From positions 1 through 33,675 of the forward strand of contig NZ_JAHEHZ010000020.1 in the NCBI RefSeq assembly GCF_024639605.1: DNA of 33,675 nucleotides, read 5' to 3'. Made by a program: the position numbers and the translations under genes. The notes beneath the pieces were generated by a model. It was not told the origin of the DNA, did no database searches, and saw only the letters and a list, made by a program, of their open reading frames with translations. The stretch comes from Roseobacter sp. (lineage in GTDB: Bacteria > Pseudomonadota > Alphaproteobacteria > Rhodobacterales > Rhodobacteraceae). Positions 26,390 through 33,675 of this stretch are shown one piece after another (the stretch's first letter is position 1; every line of letters begins with the position of its first letter).

Positions 26390-27862
26390 ATGTCTGTAAT
26401 CTGGCTTTCAGCGATCATTCTGAGCATATCACTGGGCGGTTTTGTGCTTGGCCGCCGCCGCGCTCTGGCCAGCACGGGCGGCAGCAGCAAAAAGCTGCAT
26501 TCACTGCCGGTATATTACGGCTCAAATGCCTTTATGAAATCGGTGGTGCCTGCATTTGGCATTCTGATCATCTGGATGCTGATCCAGCCCTTTTACATAA
26601 ACAGCCAGGTGGCACCGATGATCCCTGCGGACGCGGTTGAAACCGACGTGAATACCGGTCTTCTGATGTCTGAAGTGCGCCGCTCGGCAGAGGGTATCGA
26701 CGAAGCGGTCCGCTCCGGCATGCTTGATGAGGATTTCGCCGGCGATACCAGCGCAGATTTCACCGTTATGACCGAACGTCTGAAAGACGCAGGGCAGATC
26801 GTGACGACGCAGTTCTCCGCCCCTGTACTGCGGGCAGCCCAGGCCTACCGTAAGATGAGCGGTATCTCTCAGACGATGATGACGATCGTGGTCATCGCGG
26901 TTGCGATTGCAGGCGCTGCCTGGGGCGTGATGCAGAGCGATCGCGACTTCCGCGCCCGCAACGTGGTCGAGCAGGGGATCCTTGCCATCCTGATCGCCGC
27001 AGCTTCGGTCGCGATCCTGACCACCATCGGCATTATCCTGTCGCTGATATTCAACACGATTGAATTCTTCAGGCTCTACCCGGCGGCGGATTTCTTTACC
27101 CTTCTTGAGTGGGCGCCCAGTTTTTCGGGCCGCGGCGGGTCATCCAGCCTCGGCATTCTGCCGCTGCTCTGGGGTACAATTTATATTTCGATCATTGCAC
27201 TTCTTGTGGCTGTTCCCATCGGTCTTTATTCGGCGGTGTATCTGTCTGAGTACGCGTCCGCCCGGGTGCGCGGCATTGCCAAGCCACTGCTGGAAATCCT
27301 CGCCGGTATCCCGACAATCGTCTACGGTCTATTTGCACTTCTGACCATCGGCCCGCTCCTGATGAGCGTTTTCGGCGATGACGGTACCGGCTGGATGGGC
27401 GGCGGCCGGTCGGTCATGACCGCCGGCATCGCGATGGGCATCATGCTCATCCCTTTTGTGAGCTCGCTCTCTGACGATATCATCAACGCTGTGCCGCAAT
27501 CCCTGCGGGACGGCTCTTACGGGCTCGGGGCGACGCGCTCGGAAACAATCCGCCAGGTGGTTCTGCCCGCCGCACTGCCGGGCATCGTGGGCGCCATTCT
27601 GCTGGCGGCCAGCCGCGCCATTGGTGAGACCATGATCGTGGTGCTTGGGGCAGGGGCGGCCGCCCGATTGTCGCTGAACCCTTTCGAGGCGATGACAACC
27701 GTGACGGCCAAGATTGTCTCTCAGCTGACCGGCGACAGCGATTTCGCCTCGCCGGAGGCACTGGTGGCTTTTGCCCTCGGCATCACACTTTTTGTACTCA
27801 CACTCGGGCTGAATGTCTTCGCCCTTTTCATTGTGCGCAAATACAGGGAGCAATACGAATGA
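26390..27862 (+). CDS. pstC: Phosphate ABC transporter permease (PstC), long N-terminal form
   Basis: 490 aa; C-terminal permease core (GTIYISIIALLVAVPIGLYSAVYLSEYAS...GILAGIPTIVYG-type, ATRSETIRQVVLPAALPGIVGAILLAASRAIGETMIV). Confidence 0.94.
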   Translation: MSVIWLSAIILSISLGGFVLGRRRALASTGGSSKKLHSLPVYYGSNAFMKSVVPAFGILIIWMLIQPFYINSQVAPMIPADAVETDVNTGLLMSEVRRSAEGIDEAVRSGMLDEDFAGDTSADFTVMTERLKDAGQIVTTQFSAPVLRAAQAYRKMSGISQTMMTIVVIAVAIAGAAWGVMQSDRDFRARNVVEQGILAILIAAASVAILTTIGIILSLIFNTIEFFRLYPAADFFTLLEWAPSFSGRGGSSSLGILPLLWGTIYISIIALLVAVPIGLYSAVYLSEYASARVRGIAKPLLEILAGIPTIVYGLFALLTIGPLLMSVFGDDGTGWMGGGRSVMTAGIAMGIMLIPFVSSLSDDIINAVPQSLRDGSYGLGATRSETIRQVVLPAALPGIVGAILLAASRAIGETMIVVLGAGAAARLSLNPFEAMTTVTAKIVSQLTGDSDFASPEALVAFALGITLFVLTLGLNVFALFIVRKYREQYE

Positions 27863-29214
27863 CCGACGCGAGCCTGCCGGCCCCCTCAGAGCGGCGCCAG
27901 CACACTTCCCTGATTGCCCCCGATGCACGGACCCGAAAACGCAAAGCCGCCGAGGCGCGCTTTCGCATGTACGGCATCGCCGGCATCGCTACGGGCATTT
28001 TTTTCCTGATCGTGCTGCTGGTGTCGATCGTATCCAGCGGGGCAGGGGCGTTTCAGCAGACGTTTATCAATGTGCCGGTCTATCTGGATCCTGCAAAGCT
28101 GGACAAAAACGGTAACCGCGATCCCGAAGAGATGAGCAAAGTCTCGACCTTTGGCTATTCGCCGCTCATCCAGAATGCGCTGCTGAACATCGTCAACGAA
28201 CAATCCATCGAAACGCCGCTGGAAAAGGGCGGTGACATGAAAGCGCTCATCTCCGCCTCTGCCGCAGCCCAGGTACGCGATGTGGTCCTGGCCAATCCGG
28301 ATCTGGTTGGTGAAACCGTTGATTTCCGCATTCTGGCGTCGAGCAGGGTGGACGGCTACCTCAAAGACCGCGTGCAGCGCGAAGACGTGGCGCGTGACAA
28401 AAACATCGATGCCGAACACCTCGATCTGGTAGATGCGCTGCTGCCTGTCGGGGTCGTGGAAAAGACCTTTAACATGGCTTTCATCACCGGCGCGGATGCC
28501 TCCGAGAGCCGGGCTGAATCTGCAGGCATCGGTGTGGCGATGATCGGGTCGTTCTTTATGATGCTGGTCGTGCTGGTGCTTTCGCTGCCTATAGGGGTGG
28601 CAGCCTCGATCTATCTTGAGGAATTTGCACCGAAAAACCGGATTACCGACGTTATCGAGGTAAACATTGCCAATCTGGCGGCGGTGCCTTCAATCGTGTT
28701 TGGTATCCTCGGTCTTGCTGTGTTTATTCAGTTCATGCACCTGCCACAGTCTGCTCCGCTGGTGGGGGGGCTGGTGCTGACCCTGATGACCCTGCCCACG
28801 ATCATCATCTCGACCCGCGCGTCACTGAAAGCGGTCCCGCCCTCGATACGGGATGCAGCCCTGGGCGTCGGAGCCTCAAAGATGCAGGCGGTTTTCCACC
28901 ACGTCCTGCCGCTTGCGGCACCCGGCATCCTGACCGGCACTATCATCGGTCTGGCGCAGGCACTGGGTGAAACCGCACCTTTGCTTCTTATCGGGATGGT
29001 CGGCTTTATCGCCTCCAACGCACCTGACGGGCTGGCCAGCGGCCTGCTGGATCCGAACTCGGCCATGCCTGCACAGATTTACGAATGGGCCAAACGTGCA
29101 GACCCGGCCTTTTATGAACGCGCCTGGGGTGGCATCATCATCCTGCTCGTGTTCCTGATCACCATGAACACCATCGCCGTCATCCTGCGGCGCCGGTTTG
29201 AGCGCCGCTGGTAG
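27859..29214 (+). CDS. pstA: Phosphate ABC transporter permease (PstA), long N-terminal form
   Basis: 451 aa; start overlaps pstC stop; [58 protein letters not shown]. Confidence 0.94.
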   Translation: MTDASLPAPSERRQHTSLIAPDARTRKRKAAEARFRMYGIAGIATGIFFLIVLLVSIVSSGAGAFQQTFINVPVYLDPAKLDKNGNRDPEEMSKVSTFGYSPLIQNALLNIVNEQSIETPLEKGGDMKALISASAAAQVRDVVLANPDLVGETVDFRILASSRVDGYLKDRVQREDVARDKNIDAEHLDLVDALLPVGVVEKTFNMAFITGADASESRAESAGIGVAMIGSFFMMLVVLVLSLPIGVAASIYLEEFAPKNRITDVIEVNIANLAAVPSIVFGILGLAVFIQFMHLPQSAPLVGGLVLTLMTLPTIIISTRASLKAVPPSIRDAALGVGASKMQAVFHHVLPLAAPGILTGTIIGLAQALGETAPLLLIGMVGFIASNAPDGLASGLLDPNSAMPAQIYEWAKRADPAFYERAWGGIIILLVFLITMNTIAVILRRRFERRW

Positions 29215-29231
29215 GACAGGAGAGCACGGAT

Positions 29232-30029
29232 ATGAACGATATGAGAATACTGGAGAGAGACGTGGACACCAATCAGATCAAAATCGCCGCACGGGGTGTT
29301 CAGGTCTGGTACGGTGACAATCACGCGATCAAAGACGTGGATGTCGATATTCAGGACCGTACCGTTACGGCCTTTATCGGTCCGTCGGGCTGTGGAAAGT
29401 CCACCTTTCTGCGCTGTCTGAACCGCATGAACGATACGATTGATATTGCCCGCGTCGAGGGTGACATCCGCATCGATGGCGAAGACATCTATGACGCGCG
29501 CGTGGACCCGGTGCAGCTGCGCGCCAAGGTGGGCATGGTGTTTCAGAAGCCCAACCCGTTCCCGAAATCGATCTATGATAACGTGGCGTACGGGCCGCGC
29601 ATTCACGGCATGGCTTCAGGCAAGGCAGAGCTTGACGAAATCGTGGAACAGGCCCTGAAGCGTGCTGCAATCTGGGAAGAGGTGAAAGACCGGCTCACCG
29701 CCCCGGGCACCGGCCTCTCCGGCGGACAGCAACAACGCCTTTGTATTGCGCGCGCCGTGGCCACCGAGCCCGAGGTACTGCTGATGGACGAGCCCTGCTC
29801 GGCGCTTGATCCGATTGCCACAGCCCAGGTCGAAGAACTGATCGACGAGCTGCGCCGAAACTATTCAGTGGTGATTGTAACACACTCCATGCAGCAGGCC
29901 GCGCGTGTAAGCCAGAAAACCGCGTTTTTCCACCTCGGCAACCTCGTCGAATACGGCGAAACGGGTCACATCTTCACCAACCCCGAAGACCCGCGCACGG
30001 AAAGCTATATCACCGGACGGATTGGATAA
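29232..30029 (+). CDS. pstB: Phosphate ABC transporter ATP-binding protein (PstB)
   Basis: 265 aa; [72 protein letters not shown]. Confidence 0.97.
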   Translation: MNDMRILERDVDTNQIKIAARGVQVWYGDNHAIKDVDVDIQDRTVTAFIGPSGCGKSTFLRCLNRMNDTIDIARVEGDIRIDGEDIYDARVDPVQLRAKVGMVFQKPNPFPKSIYDNVAYGPRIHGMASGKAELDEIVEQALKRAAIWEEVKDRLTAPGTGLSGGQQQRLCIARAVATEPEVLLMDEPCSALDPIATAQVEELIDELRRNYSVVIVTHSMQQAARVSQKTAFFHLGNLVEYGETGHIFTNPEDPRTESYITGRIG

Positions 30030-30030
30030 A

Positions 30031-30741
30031 ATGATGCAGGACCAGCATATTGCCTCTGCCTTTGACCGCGATCTCGAAGGGATCCAGGCGCAAATCATGA
30101 AAATGGGCGGGCTTGTCGAGGGCGCGATCCGTGAAAGTGCGCTGTCTCTGGACACCCGCGATGAAGAGCTGGCAGAGAAGGTACGCGCCGCCGACAAGGC
30201 TATTGACGCGCTTGAAGAGCTGATCAACGAGGAAGCCGCCCGGGTGATAGCCCTGCGTGCGCCCACGGCGCGCGACCTGCGGCTTGTGCTTACCGTGATC
30301 AAGATCAGCGCCAATCTTGAGCGCATCGGCGACTATGGGAAAAACATGGCCAAGCGCACCAGCGTTCTGTCACAGATGGCGCCCGTGAGCGACAGCACCG
30401 GGGCGCTGCGGCGCATGGCGCGTGAGGTCGAGCTGATGCTCAAAGACGCGCTGGATGCCTATGTGCAGCGCGACGCGGAACTCGCGACCAGCGTGATCAT
30501 GCGCGATGAAGACGTGGATCAGATGTACAATGCGCTCTTCCGCGAATTCCTGACGTTTATGATGGAAGACCCGCGCAATATTTCGGCCTGTATGCATCTG
30601 CATTTCATCGCCAAAAACGTCGAACGTATGGGCGATCACGTCACCTCGATCGCCGAACAGGTGATCTATCTTGTGACCGGGGAACACCCGGAGGAAGCCC
30701 GCCCGAAGGCCGACAAAACGTCATTTGCAGCAGAGAGATAA
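30031..30741 (+). CDS. phoU: Phosphate signalling protein PhoU
   Basis: HIASAFDRDLEGIQAQIMKMGGLVEGAIRES; NLERIGDYGKNMAKR; NVERMGDHVTSIAEQVIYLVTG. First ATG after the pstB stop at 30031. Confidence 0.95.
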   Translation: MMQDQHIASAFDRDLEGIQAQIMKMGGLVEGAIRESALSLDTRDEELAEKVRAADKAIDALEELINEEAARVIALRAPTARDLRLVLTVIKISANLERIGDYGKNMAKRTSVLSQMAPVSDSTGALRRMAREVELMLKDALDAYVQRDAELATSVIMRDEDVDQMYNALFREFLTFMMEDPRNISACMHLHFIAKNVERMGDHVTSIAEQVIYLVTGEHPEEARPKADKTSFAAER

Positions 30742-30745
30742 GAAC

Positions 30746-31435
30746 ATGTCTGTCGATCAACCAAGGGTACTGGTCGTGGAAGATGAGCCGGCGCAGCGCG
30801 AGGTGCTGGCCTATAACCTCGAAGCCGAAGGCTTTGCTGTCAGCCGCGCCGGAGACGGCGAAGAGGCGCTGATGCTGATTGATGAGCAGGCACCCGATGT
30901 GATCGTGCTGGACTGGATGATGCCGAACATTTCGGGCATCGAGGTATGCCGGCGGCTCAAGATCAGACCGGAAACTCGCAGTATTCCGGTGATCATGCTC
31001 TCCGCGAGGTCCGAAGAAGTCGACCGCGTAAGGGGCCTTGAGACCGGCGCCGACGACTATGTGATCAAACCCTATTCGGTCATCGAACTGATGGCTCGGG
31101 TGCGCGGACAGCTGCGCCGCGTGCGCCCTGCGGCCACCGGTGAACGGCTTGAGTTTGAGGATATCGTGCTCGATGCCACCAGCCACAGGGTCAGCCGGGC
31201 AGAGACCGAACTGCGCCTCGGCCCGACCGAATTCCGGCTGCTCTCGACCTTTATGGAAAAGCCGGGCCGCGTTTTTTCACGCGAGCAGCTGCTGGACCGG
31301 GTCTGGGGCCGCGACATCTATGTCGATACCCGTACCGTCGATGTCCATATTGGCCGGCTTCGTAAAGCATTGACGCAGAACGGAGGCGCTGACCCGCTGC
31401 GCACGGTGCGTGGTGCGGGATACGCCCTGGGATAG
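30746..31435 (+). CDS. phoB: Phosphate regulon response regulator PhoB
   Basis: Receiver domain (VLVVEDEPAQREVLAYNLEAEG...VLDWMMPNISG...GADDYVIKPYS) plus winged helix (LSTFMEKPGRVFSREQLLDRVWGRDIYVDTRTVDVHIGRLRKAL). Confidence 0.96.
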   Translation: MSVDQPRVLVVEDEPAQREVLAYNLEAEGFAVSRAGDGEEALMLIDEQAPDVIVLDWMMPNISGIEVCRRLKIRPETRSIPVIMLSARSEEVDRVRGLETGADDYVIKPYSVIELMARVRGQLRRVRPAATGERLEFEDIVLDATSHRVSRAETELRLGPTEFRLLSTFMEKPGRVFSREQLLDRVWGRDIYVDTRTVDVHIGRLRKALTQNGGADPLRTVRGAGYALG

Positions 31436-31436
31436 C

Positions 31437-32270
31437 TCAGGCCGCGGCGCGCAGGCCCAGGATTTCGCGTGCCTCAACCGGTGTTGCGACGGGCCGCTCG
31501 TATTTTTCACACAGCGCTGCTGCGCGGCGGATGAGGGCCGCATTTGACGGTGCCAGCGTGTCGCGGTCCAGCCGCACGTTGTCCTCAAGGCCGGCCCGGG
31601 TGTGTCCGCCCGCCGCGATCGCCCATTCATTGACCTCGATCTGCGCAGGTCCGATACCCGCCGCACACCAGGCCGCATCAGGCGCTCTTTTACGCAGCAT
31701 TGATACATAAAAATCAAAGACCTCACGGTCCGCCGGCATAGCGTTCTTTACCCCCATCACAAACTGTACATACAGCCGGCCATAGAGCGCACCTTCCTTA
31801 TGCATCCGGATCGCGTGCAGCACATGGCTGAGATCAAAGGCCTCAATCTCGGGCACAACCTCATATGTCCGCATCTCACCCGAAAGCCAGGCCACAAGAT
31901 CCGGCGGGTTCTCGTAAACCCGCGTCGGAAAGTTGTTTGACCCCACCGAAAGCGACGCCATGTCCGGGCGTAAAGGCAACATGCCACCACGTTCCCTGCC
32001 GGCCCCGGAGCGACCACCGGTCGAAAACTGTATGATCATACCGGGACAGTGCTTTTCGACACCTTCCTTCAGGGCCGCGAATTTTTCCGGGTCGGAGGAG
32101 GGCGTCTCATCGGCGTTGCGCACATGCGCATGACAGATTGATGCCCCGGCCTCAAAGGCCTCATGGGTGCTTTCCACCTGTTCGGAAATGGTCACCGGAA
32201 CTGCAGGATTGGCCGCTTTGGTCGGCACACTGCCGGTAATGGCGACGCAGAGAATACAGGGATCGGACAT
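31437..32270 (-). CDS. BKACE family (DUF849) beta-keto acid cleavage enzyme
   Basis: CVAITGSVPTKAANPAVPVTISEQVESTHEAFEAGASICHAHVRN; QFSTGGRSGAGRERGGML; GGHTRAGLEDNVRLDRDTLAPSNAALI. Start 32270 or 32279. Confidence 0.93.
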   Translation of the reverse strand: MSDPCILCVAITGSVPTKAANPAVPVTISEQVESTHEAFEAGASICHAHVRNADETPSSDPEKFAALKEGVEKHCPGMIIQFSTGGRSGAGRERGGMLPLRPDMASLSVGSNNFPTRVYENPPDLVAWLSGEMRTYEVVPEIEAFDLSHVLHAIRMHKEGALYGRLYVQFVMGVKNAMPADREVFDFYVSMLRKRAPDAAWCAAGIGPAQIEVNEWAIAAGGHTRAGLEDNVRLDRDTLAPSNAALIRRAAALCEKYERPVATPVEAREILGLRAAA

Positions 32271-32395
32271 CGGTATCACCTCTTTTTCAGGTTCGTGGCT
32301 GAGGCGGTGCCGGGGTCAGCCTGCATCCAGACCAGTTGGTTTTCCGCCCTTGGACCGGGGTTACGGACATGCCAAAAAAGACAGGCGCGGTTCTT

Positions 32396-32782
32396 TCATT
32401 CCGCGTCATCCATCGCAGCATAGGTTTCTTTCGCCAGTTTCAGCGCGTGATTGGCGCGGGGCACGCCGGCATAGATCGCCACATGCTGCAGGGTTTCGAC
32501 GATATCCTGCTCACTGGCGCCGGTATTCCGGGTGGCCCGTATATGCATGGGTATTTCATCAAAATTGCCCGTCGCCGCCAGCAGCGCCAGTGTCAGCATA
32601 GACCGTTCACGCCTCGAGATACCGTCCGATGCCCAGACAGTGCCCCAGGCGGCCTCCGTGATCAGGCTCTGAAAATCCGTGTCGAGCGAAGTCTTTGACG
32701 CCTCCGCCCGCTCCACATGAGCATCGCCCAGAACCTCACGCCGCACCTGCATGCCGCGGTCATAGCGGTCTGATCGTGACAT
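32396..32782 (-). CDS. Carboxymuconolactone decarboxylase family protein (4-carboxymuconolactone decarboxylase-like)
   Basis: MSRSDRYDRGMQVRREVLGDAHVERAEAS...DFQSLITEAAWGTVWASDGISRRERSMLTLALLAATGNFDEIPMHIRATRNTGASEQDIVETLQHVAIYAGVPRANHAL. Internal ATG at 32782 preferred over the ORF-track start at 33037. Confidence 0.92.
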   Translation of the reverse strand: MSRSDRYDRGMQVRREVLGDAHVERAEASKTSLDTDFQSLITEAAWGTVWASDGISRRERSMLTLALLAATGNFDEIPMHIRATRNTGASEQDIVETLQHVAIYAGVPRANHALKLAKETYAAMDDAE

Positions 32783-33552
32783 CTCGGCCTCCCTTGTTGC
32801 CGGCAATCTTAAAGGCAGGCACCCGCCGCGCCAAGTGGCGAATACAACGCGGCTGGCAACGGCTTCCGCCTCGGGCGCTGAGCACTGCGGGCAGGACATC
32901 ACGGCCCTGTTCCGCGCGGAGGCAGAGAATACTTCAATGTAAGCGCTCAGACGCATTTGATCCAGGCCGGACAAGGTCCCGCCCTCCGGAATGGCAGGAA
33001 CTGAGTTGATGATGCGCGCATGAAACTTTGCCCACATTCCCAGAGATTTTTGTCTTCCGGGCCTCCGCGCGAAAGCTGAGATCCGATGCTGCAGATCTGG
33101 AAATCCTTGACCTCATCCCGCGTCAGCTCTGCGATATGGAACTGCTCGTGGTCTTCGGATTCAATCCGCTCAAAAGCTTCCTGAGGGGAGAGGATCACAA
33201 TCGCGTTGTCGGGTACATGCGCCTTTCCGCCGGCAGCTTCTGGCCAATACCCCTCACGCTGACCCGGTCAGAAAATTGCTCTGCGCGACCAGCAGGGCGC
33301 GATCCTTGCCATCGTGAACGCCTCAGTCCGGCGGACACCCGTCAGGATCCGCGAAGCTTCAAGGTATCTGGCACCGATAACTCTGCCCGGCCGGCGACTT
33401 ATCCCCGGCACAATCAGGCCGGACGCGTTTATCCGGGCAGCGCTGCCGGGGGCTTTCAGCAACCGGTGCGAAATGTTTTTCGCGTCCGCCGACCTTACTG
33501 TTCAAAGCGATGAATGCTTTGCTTCGCGCTATCCGGCGAGCCGCCACGTCAT
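32783..33552 (-). pseudogene. Possible degraded minus-strand coding sequence (frameshifted blocks, family unidentified)
   Basis: Protein-like open blocks on the minus strand in different frames, e.g. REGYWPEAAGGKAHVPDNAIVILSPQEAFERIESEDHEQFHIAELTRDEVKDFQICSIGSQLSRG and DGKDRALLVAQSNFLTGSA. No intact ORF spans the region. Confidence 0.25.
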
Positions 33553-33675
33553 TCATTGTTCAGGCAGCAGAGCAGGGGACAGCCACGACTGGTGCAAAAC
33601 CTCAACCGGATCGGCTTCGGTAAGACAGATGGTCTCCCGGATGGCCGCGGAACAACAGTGATCGCGCGGCATCTC
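33553..33675 (-). CDS. Possible C-terminal end of an unidentified protein entering from the right edge
   Basis: Minus-strand frame open from the window edge to TGA: EMPRDHCCSAAIRETICLTEADPVEVLHQSWLSPALLPEQ*. Too short to assign. Confidence 0.22.
   Translation of the reverse strand, partial: EMPRDHCCSAAIRETICLTEADPVEVLHQSWLSPALLPEQ

Noticed and set aside
1-33675. Search for CRISPR repeats, tRNA/rRNA, IS ends, prophage genes, toxin-antitoxin or defence modules
   Set aside because: None recognised by reading; the DUF853/HerA-like ATPase lacks a nuclease partner and is a common housekeeping-type YjgR protein, so it is not called a defence system.

Overview
The window looks like a GC-rich alphaproteobacterial chromosome segment, and the protein families and gene order are most like the Rhodobacteraceae/Roseobacter group. 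It is densely coding and mostly ordinary. Main blocks: (i) an envelope block with a DUF882/YcbK-like protein, a YkuD L,D-transpeptidase, LpxD, a small ACP, a beta-ketoacyl-ACP synthase and an IalB-like protein; (ii) a HerA-like/DUF853 ATPase; (iii) a branched-chain amino-acid (Liv) ABC transporter operon with a small unknown secreted protein fused into its translational coupling; (iv) a PQQ-type sugar dehydrogenase, a GNAT and a GlxA/AraC regulator; (v) class II DAHP synthase; (vi) a sulfotransferase-like protein and a PAS protein; (vii) yicC, gmk, gamma-carbonic anhydrase and a Cys/Met PLP enzyme; (viii) a complete phosphate regulon phoR-pstSCAB-phoU-phoB with a tandem Pho box; (ix) a BKACE (DUF849) protein and a carboxymuconolactone decarboxylase-like protein. 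I found no tRNA, rRNA, IS element, prophage, CRISPR array or obvious defence system, and nothing I can confidently call a new system. The best leads are a candidate minus-strand small RNA at about 6750-6911, the unknown secreted protein inside the liv operon, the lpxD-acp-KAS module, an AT-rich palindrome upstream of pstS, and possibly degraded coding sequence at the right edge.
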